Positions 16,549-26,028 are shown, numbered from the stretch's first letter. The stretch is 64,000 nucleotides of DNA from Rhizobium etli_C (GCF_014198605.1 NZ_JACIHU010000010.1); one strand, 5' to 3'. Notes: a model not told the origin generated them from the letters alone. Numbers and translations are program-made.

Positions 16549-17700
16549 ATGAAGTACGTTCCTCTGGACCATGTAGCCCCCCATTTCCTGCAAGACACAC
16601 AACCGATGCGGGTGGCTTCTCGCAATGAACGGGACGTCTTGCGGTTGATCTGGAAGTCACCCGGCATTGAGCGCTCCGACTTGACCGAGCCACTCGATCT
16701 GACCCAGCAATCGCTGCACAGGATCGTCGGACGCCTTCACGAGCGGGGAATGCTCGTCTTTTCCCAGTCGGAAAACCGGCGCGCCGGACCGCCGAGTCCG
16801 GAGTTGACGCTCCGAAAGGACTGGTGTCTGACGCTCGGCATCTCCGTCAATGTCGGCTCCATCAGCCTTTGCCTCATGGGTTTCGGCGAGCCGTTGGAGA
16901 ATATGGAAATTCCCCAGACCGGCTCCTCGCTATCCCTGGAGATGGACCGAATCGAAGCGGCGGTCGAAGACATTCTTGCCCGGCGCGGCGCCGGGCGGCG
17001 CGACGTTCTCGGCGTCGGCCTGGCGGTCGCCGGCCACCGCATGCTGGAAACGGCATTCAACTGTCCGCTGCCGCTCGCCCACTGGTCGCTGATCGATCTG
17101 GCGCCCGTGCTTGGAGAGCGCCTTGGTCTGCCGGTCTGGGCTGACAATGTCGCCAGGACCGCGGCCTTGGCGGAAGCAATCTTCGGCGTCGGCCGCGATG
17201 TCGCCGATTTCGCCTATATCGCCCACCTTCATGGCTATGGCGGTGGCCTGGTTTGCGGGGGCATGCCATTTCGCGGCAGCTTCGGAAACGCCGGGGAATT
17301 TTCCGTTCTCTTCGGGCGTCAGGATTACGACGATCGACCCGCACTCAACCAACTGCTCGAACATCTTCGCACCAAGGGGCGGCTGGGGCTGACCCTGAAG
17401 GATCTGAAGAACGAAGAGCTGGTGGATTGGGACGGCGTCGAGGAGTGGATCGACCGAGTCACGCCGGCCCACAATCGCGCCATCAATGCGATCTGCGCGA
17501 TCTTCGACCCGGCATTGATCGTGCTTGGCGGCGAGCTTCCGCATTCGCTTGCAAGAATGCTGATCGAACGGACCGAATTCAACAACCTGCCTCGGCATGG
17601 CGCATTGCGCGACGTTCCGCGGATTGCCGTGGCGCAAATCATCGATGCCCCCGGCGCGATCGGTGCGGCCTTGATCCCGCTCTTCGAAACCGTTTTGTGA
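16549..17700 (+). CDS. ROK family transcriptional regulator, candidate controller of glycan locus A
   Basis: 383 residues. A winged helix-turn-helix occupies about residues 22-75 (NERDVLRLIWKSPGIERSDL, then LTQQSLHRIVGRLHERGML), followed by a ROK sugar-kinase-like domain (LGVGLAVAGHR; WADNVARTAALAEAIFG at 198-213). The canonical ROK zinc motif CXCGXXGCXE, expected after GNAGEFSVLF (246-255), is absent, so the effector site has diverged from NagC/Mlc. The gene converges on the locus A operon end. Start is tentative: ATG 16549 has only a weak ribosome site and ATG 16606 is possible. Control of locus A is inference from adjacency and from the A/T-rich operators there. Confidence 0.8.
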   Translation: MKYVPLDHVAPHFLQDTQPMRVASRNERDVLRLIWKSPGIERSDLTEPLDLTQQSLHRIVGRLHERGMLVFSQSENRRAGPPSPELTLRKDWCLTLGISVNVGSISLCLMGFGEPLENMEIPQTGSSLSLEMDRIEAAVEDILARRGAGRRDVLGVGLAVAGHRMLETAFNCPLPLAHWSLIDLAPVLGERLGLPVWADNVARTAALAEAIFGVGRDVADFAYIAHLHGYGGGLVCGGMPFRGSFGNAGEFSVLFGRQDYDDRPALNQLLEHLRTKGRLGLTLKDLKNEELVDWDGVEEWIDRVTPAHNRAINAICAIFDPALIVLGGELPHSLARMLIERTEFNNLPRHGALRDVPRIAVAQIIDAPGAIGAALIPLFETVL

Positions 17701-17746
17701 TACGGGCCCAGGCAGTCAGGCCTGCGCGGCTCACGTCTAAATAGCA

Positions 17747-17784
17747 CAGAAGCGCACCGCAGGACCAAGTGCGGTGCGCTTCTG
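17747..17784. terminator. 14-bp hairpin between the convergent ROK gene and locus A operon
   Basis: CAGAAGCGCACCGC and its exact complement GCGGTGCGCTTCTG flank a 10-nt loop. It lies between two convergent gene ends (17700 and 17869). No long T-run follows on either strand, so it is a bidirectional transcription end or RNA-stability hairpin. Confidence 0.7.
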
Positions 17785-17868
17785 CCGGCGCGGTGAGATG
17801 GGAATGCAGTCTTCAACGCTTGGGAGGTCTCCACATCTCAGCCTGATGGGGCTGCGCGTTGGGTTCGG

Positions 17869-18927
17869 TCACTTCATCCCTGTGCCGGCGATGCCCGTCG
17901 TGATGTATTTCTGCAGGAACAGGAACACGACGGTGACAGGCAGCAGGCTGAGGAAGGTCATCGCCAGGATATAGTGCCACTGCACCGAGAACTCGCCCTG
18001 GAAGGCGTTGAGGCCCACCTGCAGGGTGAAATTCTCGCGGCTGTTGAGGACGATGAGCGGCCAGAGGAAGTCGTTCCAGCGCCAGAGCACCGAAAAGATT
18101 GCCAGAACCGCGAGAGCCGGCGCCGTCAACGGCAGGATGATCCGCCAGAAGATGCAGAATTCGCTCGCCGCATCGACGCGTGCCGCCTCGATCAGCTCGT
18201 CCGGTATGGTCAGCATATATTGCCGCAGCAGGAAGACGGCGGTGGGCGAAGCGATGGTCGGCAGGATGACGCCCCAGAGATTGTCAGCGAGCCCCACCCC
18301 GACGATGACGAGATAGGCGGGCACCATGACCACGGCGAGCGGGATCATCAGCGTCGAGATGATGATGACGAAAACCGTCGTGTCGCCGCGGAACTTGTAT
18401 TTCGACAGGGCAAAGGCCGCCATGGCGTTGACGATCAGCGTCAAAAGCGTCGCAACGACGGTGACGAACACGGAGTTCTTGAGGAAGGTCAGGAAGTTGA
18501 AGCGCGTCAGCGGATCGGTGTAGTTCTCGGTGGCAACGGTCATGTGCTGCACCGGCGTGATTCCCTTGACGTCGACGCTGACCGGCTGCCCCGGATTTGC
18601 CGGATCGACCATCTGGGCCTTGAGGCCGATGCGCCGGATCATCGCCATCTCGCGTGCCTGGCCGTCGATCGTGACCTGCCAGAGGCTGAGCGGCTTGTCG
18701 AAGCCCGGCACGGTCTGCTCGACCGCGGCGCGCGGCAGCAGCGTCGGCGGAAAGCGGGTGATTTCGGCCGCCGGCTTCAGCGAGGAGAGACCGGCCCAGA
18801 GGACGGGAACGAGCACGGCGAGCGTGCCGCCGATCAGCCAGACCCACGACAGGATATCGGTGATGTCGATGCGTCCGGCCCGGCGCGTGCGCGTCATGAA
18901 GCGGATCGGGTTCATAGAGCTGTGCAT
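17869..18927 (-). CDS. Carbohydrate ABC transporter permease (MalG type), locus A
   Basis: 352 residues, longer than the usual 270-300. A first membrane helix near residues 25-50 is followed by an extra periplasmic segment of roughly 80-100 residues (about 60-140), then five more helices. The EAA loop reads EAARVDAASEFCIFWRIILP, which contacts the ATPase. Such insertions occur in AglG-like permeases. It is the last gene of the locus A operon, one base after the MalF-type permease. It imports the oligosaccharide delivered by the binding protein at 26198. Confidence 0.9.
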   Translation of the reverse strand: MHSSMNPIRFMTRTRRAGRIDITDILSWVWLIGGTLAVLVPVLWAGLSSLKPAAEITRFPPTLLPRAAVEQTVPGFDKPLSLWQVTIDGQAREMAMIRRIGLKAQMVDPANPGQPVSVDVKGITPVQHMTVATENYTDPLTRFNFLTFLKNSVFVTVVATLLTLIVNAMAAFALSKYKFRGDTTVFVIIISTLMIPLAVVMVPAYLVIVGVGLADNLWGVILPTIASPTAVFLLRQYMLTIPDELIEAARVDAASEFCIFWRIILPLTAPALAVLAIFSVLWRWNDFLWPLIVLNSRENFTLQVGLNAFQGEFSVQWHYILAMTFLSLLPVTVVFLFLQKYITTGIAGTGMK

Positions 18928-18928
18928 C

Positions 18929-19915
18929 TCAGGACTCCATTCGCTTGCCGAGGCGCAGCTGTATGAGGGTGAGGACCAGAAGCACCAGCCCCATCAAAAC
19001 CGAGGCGGCCGAAGCAAGGCCGAAAAGGCGAAGATCGCTGCTAAAGGCCATCTGGTAGATATATTGGACGATGAAGCTGTTCGCCGTGCCTGGGCCGCCG
19101 CCATTCGTCAGAACCCACGCCTCGTCAAAGATCTGCACGGACTTGATCATCAGCAGGATGAAGACGACCAGCAGGTTCGGCGCAAGCAGCGGCAGCGTGA
19201 TCCTGAACAGCGTGCGGCGCGGCGAAGCGGCGTCGATGGAGGCGGCCTCATAGAGCTCCTTCGGGATCGCCTGCAGGCCGGCGAGCAGGATGAGGGTGTA
19301 GAAACCCATGTGAAACCAGACGGAGACGACCACGACGAAGAAGCGCGACCAGCCGACATCGAGCAGGAAAATCTCGGGGGGAACGCCGAGCATCTGGAAG
19401 AAGGCGTTCAGCAGTCCGTTGCGATCGAGGAACCATTTCCAGATCAGGCCGATGACGACGGGCGACAGCAGAACCGGATAGAAGAACATCGCCCGGAAGA
19501 AGCCGCGCGCGAAGATCGCCCGGTTGAGGATCAGCGCCGTGATCAGCGCCACCAGCAAGGTGGCGGTGACGTTCAATGCGACGAACCAGAGCGTGTTCCA
19601 CACCGCGGTCCAGAACAGCGATTCCTGGCAGGTTCCCGGCTGCAGGTAATTGCCGCAGGAAAGCAGGGCGCGGAAATTGTCGAAGCCGACGAAAGGCCGC
19701 TCAGAGACGAAGAGATTGGTGCCGCCGGTAAAGGCGTAACCGACCGCGATAGCGATCGGAAGGAAGGTAAAGATGGCGAAGAGAACGAGGTTCGGCGCCA
19801 GAAACAGCCAGGGCATGCGCTTGCGGCCGAAGAGGCGCTCGAACGCATTCATCGGCGCCTCGACCACCTTCATCGCCGTGTCGCCCGCCTGGGAGAGCAA
19901 TGCAGCAGCAGCCAT
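18929..19915 (-). CDS. Carbohydrate ABC transporter permease (MalF type), locus A
   Basis: 328 residues with six predicted helices. The EAA motif is ELYEAASIDAASPRRTLFRI followed by TLPLLAPN, and the MalF-type end region VLTNGGGPGTANSFIVQYIY is intact. A short Cys-containing periplasmic loop (residues about 90-105, LLSCGNYLQPGTCQES) could hold a disulfide. It lies 2 bp from the ATPase gene and 1 bp from the MalG-type gene, so all three are certainly co-transcribed and form one importer. Confidence 0.9.
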   Translation of the reverse strand: MAAAALLSQAGDTAMKVVEAPMNAFERLFGRKRMPWLFLAPNLVLFAIFTFLPIAIAVGYAFTGGTNLFVSERPFVGFDNFRALLSCGNYLQPGTCQESLFWTAVWNTLWFVALNVTATLLVALITALILNRAIFARGFFRAMFFYPVLLSPVVIGLIWKWFLDRNGLLNAFFQMLGVPPEIFLLDVGWSRFFVVVVSVWFHMGFYTLILLAGLQAIPKELYEAASIDAASPRRTLFRITLPLLAPNLLVVFILLMIKSVQIFDEAWVLTNGGGPGTANSFIVQYIYQMAFSSDLRLFGLASAASVLMGLVLLVLTLIQLRLGKRMES

Positions 19916-19917
19916 GG

Positions 19918-21024
19918 TCAGCGCCTCCCCTGCCCGGATCGGCGGGCAAAAGCCAGGCCGCTTTCGGGATCGAACAGATGAACGCGGGCCGGATCGGCAT
20001 CGATCATGATCCGGTCGCCCTGAACAGGTGCGAAATGGCCGGCTTCATGGATGATGATCTGCTCCTCCTGCCCGGCAAGATTGCCGTAGACATAGGTCTC
20101 GGTGCCGAGGCCTTCGTGATATTGGACGACGAACGCCAGGCCGGTCTCGCCGGAACGGGAAAAATGCGCGGGCCTTATGCCGGCAAGCACGTCTTGCCCG
20201 ACCGTGATGCCCGTGGGATCGACATCGCTGACGATCCTGCCGCCGCCGGCGACATCGATGACCACGCCGCTCTCGTCGATAGCTGCGACCTTGCCCTTGA
20301 CGATGTTCATGCGCGGCGAGCCGAGGAAGCCGGCGACGAAGAGATTGCGCGGATGGTCGAAGAGTTCGAGCGGCGCCCCGACTTGCTCGACGCGGCCGGC
20401 GCGCAGCACGACGATCTTGTCGGCCATCGTCATCGCCTCGACCTGGTCGTGCGTCACATAGATCATCGTCGTCTTGATCTCGCGGTGGAGCTTGGTGATC
20501 TCCGCCCGGGTCTGGACGCGCAGCGCCGCATCGAGATTGGACAGCGGCTCGTCGAAGAGGAAAATGTCGGGCTCGCGCACGATCGCCCGGCCGATCGCCA
20601 CGCGCTGGCGCTGACCTCCCGAAAGCTGCTTCGGGCGCCGGTCGAGATAGGGTTCAATCGCCAGCATCCTGGCGGCTTCGGCAATGCGAGCGTCGATCTC
20701 AGCGCGCTTGAACTTCAGATTCTCCAGGCCGAAAGCGAGATTCTTGCGCACGCTCATATGCGGATAAAGCGCATAGGACTGGAAGACCATGGCGATCTTG
20801 CGCTCGGCCGGCGAAAGGGCGCTGACATCGCGGCGGCCGATCGCAATTGCGCCCGACGTGACCTCTTCGAGGCCGGCAATGACGCGCAGCAGGGTCGACT
20901 TGCCGCAGCCCGACGGGCCGACGAAGACGACGAACTCGCCGTCCTTGATATCGAGTTCGACGTCATGCAGCACTTTCACGGAGCCATACGACTTGTTGAC
21001 GGTGGAAAGTTTCAGTTCTGCCAT
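19918..21024 (-). CDS. Carbohydrate ABC transporter ATP-binding protein (UgpC/MalK type), locus A
   Basis: 368 residues. Walker A GPSGCGKST (near residue 37), signature LSGGQRQRVAIGRA, Walker B IFLFDEPLSNLD and the switch histidine in VTHDQVEAMTMADK are all intact. The C-terminal TOBE/regulatory domain spans about residues 240-360. It powers the two permeases encoded downstream. It overlaps the GH28 gene by 13 bp, indicating translational coupling. Because locus B lacks an ATPase, this subunit is a candidate to serve it as well, as MsmK/UgpC-like ATPases do elsewhere. Confidence 0.92.
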   Translation of the reverse strand: MAELKLSTVNKSYGSVKVLHDVELDIKDGEFVVFVGPSGCGKSTLLRVIAGLEEVTSGAIAIGRRDVSALSPAERKIAMVFQSYALYPHMSVRKNLAFGLENLKFKRAEIDARIAEAARMLAIEPYLDRRPKQLSGGQRQRVAIGRAIVREPDIFLFDEPLSNLDAALRVQTRAEITKLHREIKTTMIYVTHDQVEAMTMADKIVVLRAGRVEQVGAPLELFDHPRNLFVAGFLGSPRMNIVKGKVAAIDESGVVIDVAGGGRIVSDVDPTGITVGQDVLAGIRPAHFSRSGETGLAFVVQYHEGLGTETYVYGNLAGQEEQIIIHEAGHFAPVQGDRIMIDADPARVHLFDPESGLAFARRSGQGRR

Positions 21025-22376
21025 GCCCCACTCCCATCAGGTGCCGCCGTTTCGAAGACGACGTCGATTACGTTCCAGCCTTGCGGCAGCGGTGTCGGCC
21101 TATTGATCCGCACCTCGTTCATCATGATCCCGGCAACGCCGGCCACATAGGCGGCCGGCATACCGCCGGGATAGTCCTGCAGGCCGATCACCCGGCCATC
21201 CGCGCCGCGGGTCCAGGCATTGGCCCGTCCGCCGCCATCGGCCTTCGGCGCGAGATCGGCATTGGTCGGGCGCAGGTCATAGCTCCGCCCGGTGCCGAGC
21301 TGACCGGGCTGCTGATCAATGGAGATCCGGGCGAGCGACACATTGCGGATGCCTGCCGGCGCGGCCGCGATGATGGTGATCGCCCCTTCCATGCGGCCGG
21401 TCACGTCTTCGACGATGAGATTTTCGACGGCGCCCGCAGGCCGCTCGGCAATACGATCGACGACATTGACGGTCAGCGCCTCGCCCGAACCCCAGAAACC
21501 ATCCGGTGTTTCCAGGCACTCTACGGCAATCCTGGAAAACCTCACATTCGATATCCGGCCGCCGTCGCGGGAGAAGATGCCGAGCGCCCTGTTGGAAGAC
21601 GAAACGCTGCAATCCTCAAACACGACGTTGCTGACGTCGCCATGCGTTTCCGTGCCGATCTTCAGCGCACAGCTGAGGCTCTGAACGGCGCAGCGGCGTA
21701 CGAGAATGTTCTCGCATCGCCCGATGGCCACACCGTCGGGCCCGATGCTGGTTTTCAGGCATATGCCGTCGTCGGCCGTCGATATGCTGCAATCCTCGAT
21801 GACGGCGCCGTGGCAGGCGTCGAGCACGATGCCATCGGTATTGGGCAGGCGGCGGTCGTTTTCGATCGTGACGTTGCGGACCGAAAGGTCGGTGCAGGCG
21901 ACGAAGTGCAGCGTCCACATCGGCGAGCGGCTGATGGTGATTGAACTGATCTCGACCTCGTCGCAGCCCTCGAAGACGACGACGCGCGGACGGAAGTCAG
22001 CCGGAGTGAAGGTGCCGACGCTCTCGTCGTCCCCAATGATGAAGCTCTCGCAGCCGGCTTCGATGCGCCCTTCCCCCGTTAGGGCGATCCGCCGCGCATC
22101 CCTCGCCACGATCATGCCGCGATCGGATTTTTCGGCGATCACAGAGACCGTCGTATGGGCGTAAGCCGCATAATCGGGGAGCGGCCGCAGGATCGCGCCG
22201 GCGGCAAGATGCAGATCGACGCCGGAGCGCAGGCGGAGCCCCCGGCAGAGGTGAATCCCCGCCAGGAGCTCCAGGCGTCCGCCGCCGGAAGCCGAAAGAG
22301 TATCGATCGCCGCCTGCAGGCGATCGGTGTTGTCGCCGTCGAACGCCTCGATCGCGACGCGGGAGGTGGCACTCAT
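21012..22376 (-). CDS. Glycoside hydrolase family 28 (polygalacturonase-like)
   Basis: 454 residues forming a right-handed parallel beta-helix by repeat pattern (V.I.....I). The GH28 acidic triad is present: NTD at 179-181 and the pair DD at 202-203 in ADDGICLK. The GHG motif is replaced by GTETHGD at 241-247, which is common in exo-acting and rhamnogalacturonan-type members. No signal peptide is present, so it acts in the cytoplasm on imported oligogalacturonides or similar products. It overlaps the GH105 gene by ATGA (22373-22376). The exact bond cleaved cannot be read from the sequence. Confidence 0.85.
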   Translation of the reverse strand: MSATSRVAIEAFDGDNTDRLQAAIDTLSASGGGRLELLAGIHLCRGLRLRSGVDLHLAAGAILRPLPDYAAYAHTTVSVIAEKSDRGMIVARDARRIALTGEGRIEAGCESFIIGDDESVGTFTPADFRPRVVVFEGCDEVEISSITISRSPMWTLHFVACTDLSVRNVTIENDRRLPNTDGIVLDACHGAVIEDCSISTADDGICLKTSIGPDGVAIGRCENILVRRCAVQSLSCALKIGTETHGDVSNVVFEDCSVSSSNRALGIFSRDGGRISNVRFSRIAVECLETPDGFWGSGEALTVNVVDRIAERPAGAVENLIVEDVTGRMEGAITIIAAAPAGIRNVSLARISIDQQPGQLGTGRSYDLRPTNADLAPKADGGGRANAWTRGADGRVIGLQDYPGGMPAAYVAGVAGIMMNEVRINRPTPLPQGWNVIDVVFETAAPDGSGAWQN

Positions 22377-23467
22377 TGGCGTCGGCCGCTTTCGATAAGG
22401 ACTTCGGTCAGAAGCAGCATGGTCAGCGCCTGGCCGTAAGGCGTTGGCAGGTTCGGGATGCGCCGGTAGAAATCGAGGTCATGGCCCATCGGCGTGCCGT
22501 CCGAAACGCCGTGGACGACGCCTTCCTCGTCGATCTGCGCCAGCACGGCTTTCAGCGCGCGCTCCGCATGAACCCGGTTGCTATCGTCGAGAATGCCGGC
22601 GTCGATGGCGCGCAGAATGCCGTAGGCGATGCCCGCCGTGGCCGAGGTTTCGAGCGGCGAAGAGGGATCGTCGAGCAGCGTCGTGAACATGCCGTCCGGC
22701 CGCTGATATGCTTTCAAGGAGCGCACCTGGCTGACGAGAACGTTCGACAGGAAGCGCCGGTCCTTGTCGCCGAGCGTCGGAACGAGATCGAAGAGCTCCG
22801 GAATGGCGACAGTGATCCAGGCATTGCCGCGAGCCCAGAAGGCATTGGCGAAATTGTGCCGGCCGTTGAAGGTCCAGCCGTGATACCAGAGCCCGCTGAC
22901 CGGATCGGAGAGATAGCGGGTGTGGATGACGAACTGATAGACGGCCTCGTCGATCCAGTCGTTGCGCTGGCAGAGCACGCCGGCGCGCGCGAGGAACAGG
23001 CAGGCCATGAACAGCGTGTCGTCCCACAATTCGCCGTCGTTGAGTCGTTCCTTGACGACGTGCTGGAAGCCACCTTCCTCCGTCTTCGGCAGCTCTTTGA
23101 CCAGCCATTCGGCCCAATCCTCGACGAGGGCGCGGAAATCCGGGCGGTCGACATGCTCGACAAGGATGGCCAACGGCAGCATCGGCGCCGTGCTGTTGAT
23201 CTGGCGCGGCGGCAGGCCGCGTTCGATCTGGGCGCTGTACCAGGCGACGAGCTCCTGCAACGCCTTCTGGTCGTTGGCGGAAATCGCACGCCGCAGGAAA
23301 CCGTAGAGGCCGACGCCGACTTCCCAGTCCCACTCGTCGAACTGGATTCCTGAGGTGGCGCTTCCACTGACGAGACCTTCCTTGATGCCTCGGAGCCGGC
23401 TGAAAGCCGTTGCCACGCGATCAATCGTCGTCAGGAGGGCGGCGTTATCGACAGATGCTGTGTTCAT
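22373..23467 (-). CDS. Glycoside hydrolase family 105-like unsaturated rhamnogalacturonyl hydrolase
   Basis: 364 residues, an (alpha/alpha)6 barrel by composition and motifs: DEWDWEVGVGLYGFLRRAI near the N-terminus, LNDGELWDDTLFMACLFLAR in the middle, LWYHGWTFNGRHNFANAFWA and RGNAWITVAIPELF later. These match YteR/YesR-type enzymes that remove the unsaturated galacturonyl residue left by rhamnogalacturonan lyases. The absence of a signal peptide fits a cytoplasmic role, as for B. subtilis YteR/YesR. It sits between the unknown 840-aa gene and GH28 in the same operon, which supports a pectin-backbone substrate. Confidence 0.85.
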   Translation of the reverse strand: MNTASVDNAALLTTIDRVATAFSRLRGIKEGLVSGSATSGIQFDEWDWEVGVGLYGFLRRAISANDQKALQELVAWYSAQIERGLPPRQINSTAPMLPLAILVEHVDRPDFRALVEDWAEWLVKELPKTEEGGFQHVVKERLNDGELWDDTLFMACLFLARAGVLCQRNDWIDEAVYQFVIHTRYLSDPVSGLWYHGWTFNGRHNFANAFWARGNAWITVAIPELFDLVPTLGDKDRRFLSNVLVSQVRSLKAYQRPDGMFTTLLDDPSSPLETSATAGIAYGILRAIDAGILDDSNRVHAERALKAVLAQIDEEGVVHGVSDGTPMGHDLDFYRRIPNLPTPYGQALTMLLLTEVLIESGRRQ

Positions 23468-23483
23468 GCTGGAGACCTATGTT

Positions 23484-26006
23484 TCAGGAATAGAAGGGTC
23501 CGTCAGTACCGGCGCCGGAGGCAGCACTGTCGTGGGTGAGGATCGGATGCGGCTGATTATGGGTGAACGGCCGGGGCTTGCCGCCGATGGAAAGGCCGTC
23601 GGCATAGGAGAGAGAGAGCGCCGCGCCACCCGGCGGCGTCAGCGTCAGCAGGCGGCGCGCAGGGTCGAAGGCAACCGTTGTCTGGCAAAGTCGTTCGAGG
23701 AAAGCCTTGAAGGCGTCGCCATTGCCGCATCCGACGATGGCCGCCCAGCCGCCGAGCGGCCCGTAGGAGCGCACCTCGCGGCCGGCGGTCGGCCCATCGG
23801 CGATCAGTTCCAGGCCGTTAGACGCCCAAAGAGCAGAAAAACCCCTGCCCGACCGGGCAATCAGCCATTTGTCTTCGACGATGAGATCGTCGAGACCGTC
23901 GCGGCCGATATAGGCATGCGTCCAGGCATGCCGCGCGTCGCTTGTGTCCTCGATCAGCAGGGCGACATCGCGATGCTGGGCGACGCGCGGCAGGATGCCG
24001 TTGCCGGCCCAATAGGACGGCCTTTGATTGCCCCAGGGATCGTCTTCGCCGGGATGATTGACCCACAACCTCGCCATCGGATGGCCGGCCAGCCTGACAT
24101 CCAGAACATGCTGCTGGTGCCCCTTCCGGCCGGTCTTGTGATCGACGACCGTCGAAAGCTGCGCGGCCTCGTTCTTGAAGAGCACGAGCTTTCCGCTCTC
24201 CAGCCCCTGGCTGTAACGCGCCTCGACGCTTCTTCCCCGCGACAGCGAAGCCAGCTCGGCGAGATCGGCCGGCGGCTCATAATCGCCGGCGCAGAACATG
24301 GTCAGTGCCGCAACGCCGTTGTTGAGCCAGCCGGTGCCGAAGGCGACCTGGGCGAAGGGTGCAAGCTCGGTCAGCGGGCCGGCGCGCAGTTCCTTGTCAT
24401 AGGCTCGGCCCTGCGAGCCTGCCGGAACGCCGGCGAGCGTATGAAGGGCGATCATGCGGAAGATGAGATCGATCTGGCCGCGGGCGCGATCGGCAATCCC
24501 GCTGTCGGCCCAGCGCTCCAGCGCCAGCAGGCCGATGAAATCGATCGGGTAATAGGCGGCCGAATTCCACTCCGCCAGGCCATGCGCCTCGACGCTGTCG
24601 AACCAGCGCCCGAGCCGCTCGACGGCGAGTTCCGCCTGCTGCCGTCCCGTGCGGCCCGAGGCCGAGAACACCGCGTCGGGCAGAAAAAGCCCGGCCAGCA
24701 ACTGGCTGGTATGGAAGCAGAGCACATGGTTCTCGCTCCAGAACCACATCGCGTCATTGCCCGGCTCGTCGACCCAGTAGCGATAGGCAAGAACGGAACG
24801 ACGGATGCGTTCGACCGTGGCCTTGGGCATCCGGTCGCTGTAGGCGCCAAGCAGCCATAAAAGCGGCACCATGATGAAATCGGAGCAATCCTCGCGGGCG
24901 TCGATGGAGGCGAGCGTCGCATCGATGATGCGGTCGAAGCTTTCCTGGTCGCGATGGCCGGTTTCCATCATCGCGATCAGCCGTCCGGCGCGGTTGGCGC
25001 CGAAGCGGGCGCTATATTCCAGCGCCTGGCGCTTGCGGGCGGCAAGCGACGTCTCTTCAGGCAACGGCGAGATGCTGCTCATGAAGGCGGCATCGATGAC
25101 GCGGGTGACCGAGCCGGGCCCGGAGCCGATCACCATGTGGATGCCGTGATAACCGTCGGCAATGCGGCAGACATCCTCGGCGATCAGACGGTTCTGACCG
25201 ACGTGCAGCGTCAGTTTCGAATGGGCAAGAACCGGCCGCTCGTGGCCATGGCCGACGACCTTGAACTCGACGGGCAGGTCGCGCTCGGGCGCCGTGTCGA
25301 AAATGATCTCCAGCGGCTGGTTGACGAAGACGTCGCGGGCCGGGCGCACGCCGCGCGAAAGGGCTTCGAGCTCTCGCACCTCGTCCTGATCCAGCGAGAC
25401 CGGCAGCAGCACACGGAGCGGCTGCTTGTCCAGCATTTCGAGCTCGAAGAACCAGGTCGTGTCGCGCTCGGCAAGGTCTTCGGTATGGACGAGAATCTCG
25501 TTGTCGCCGGCCTCGAGCGTCAGCGCAATCTCAGTTTCGCTCTCGACGTTGCGCCTGAATGGTTCGAAGCGCACCGCTTCCTGCCCGTTGACCCAGATGC
25601 GGACACCGCCGCAGGTCTTGAGCGCGAGATTGAGCGTGCGCGGGGCTTCCGTCCTGAACGTGCCCCTCAGCCATCGCCTGACATGCGTCGGCACGTGCCA
25701 GAAGCTGGTAAACTCCACGCGGCGGTTCGAGCCGGGAAGATAGAGGCTTTCTGTCGGCCAGGACGTGTCCGGCTCCAGCGCCCGCCCGACCATGGTGGAC
25801 CAGAAGGCCTTGCGGCAAGGCAGGTCACCGACATCGACGAAACCGTTGATAAAATGGTAGTTCACGCGATCTTCGGCCGGCGCCGGCTCGCCGGGAAAAT
25901 AATTCTCGATGAGACCGGAAACGGCCCATGCCGTCACCGTCTGCCCCTCGGCCACGCTGTAGGCTGGCGCCATGTCGTCCGGCTGCTTGATGCTTTCCGT
26001 TTTCAC
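23484..26006 (-). CDS. Large uncharacterised protein, putative glycan-active enzyme, first gene of locus A operon
   Basis: 840 residues from GTG 26006, chosen because GGAGGAGG lies 6 bp upstream; a TTG at 26024 would sit inside that ribosome site. Not recognised as a named family. Residues about 20-210 look like a beta-sandwich sugar-binding-type domain (VRIWVNGQEAV, then LEAGDNEILVHTEDL). Residues about 320-600 are helix-rich with a toroid-like pattern (WFWSENHVLCFHTSQLL, EWNSAAYYPIDFIGLLALER). The last 230 residues are beta-rich and carry YWAGNGILPRVAQHRDVALL. This order of alpha-toroid then beta-sandwich resembles heparinase II/III-like lyases and related hydrolases. No signal peptide. Its company (GH105, GH28) suggests pectic or rhamnogalacturonan fragments as substrate. 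Confidence 0.7.
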   Translation of the reverse strand: MKTESIKQPDDMAPAYSVAEGQTVTAWAVSGLIENYFPGEPAPAEDRVNYHFINGFVDVGDLPCRKAFWSTMVGRALEPDTSWPTESLYLPGSNRRVEFTSFWHVPTHVRRWLRGTFRTEAPRTLNLALKTCGGVRIWVNGQEAVRFEPFRRNVESETEIALTLEAGDNEILVHTEDLAERDTTWFFELEMLDKQPLRVLLPVSLDQDEVRELEALSRGVRPARDVFVNQPLEIIFDTAPERDLPVEFKVVGHGHERPVLAHSKLTLHVGQNRLIAEDVCRIADGYHGIHMVIGSGPGSVTRVIDAAFMSSISPLPEETSLAARKRQALEYSARFGANRAGRLIAMMETGHRDQESFDRIIDATLASIDAREDCSDFIMVPLLWLLGAYSDRMPKATVERIRRSVLAYRYWVDEPGNDAMWFWSENHVLCFHTSQLLAGLFLPDAVFSASGRTGRQQAELAVERLGRWFDSVEAHGLAEWNSAAYYPIDFIGLLALERWADSGIADRARGQIDLIFRMIALHTLAGVPAGSQGRAYDKELRAGPLTELAPFAQVAFGTGWLNNGVAALTMFCAGDYEPPADLAELASLSRGRSVEARYSQGLESGKLVLFKNEAAQLSTVVDHKTGRKGHQQHVLDVRLAGHPMARLWVNHPGEDDPWGNQRPSYWAGNGILPRVAQHRDVALLIEDTSDARHAWTHAYIGRDGLDDLIVEDKWLIARSGRGFSALWASNGLELIADGPTAGREVRSYGPLGGWAAIVGCGNGDAFKAFLERLCQTTVAFDPARRLLTLTPPGGAALSLSYADGLSIGGKPRPFTHNQPHPILTHDSAASGAGTDGPFYS

Positions 26007-26028
26007 AGATCGCCTCCTCCGCAATCCT

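Noticed and set aside
26006..26024. TTG at 26024 as start of the 840-aa gene
   Set aside because: The TTG lies within the GGAGGAGG ribosome site that serves GTG 26006.
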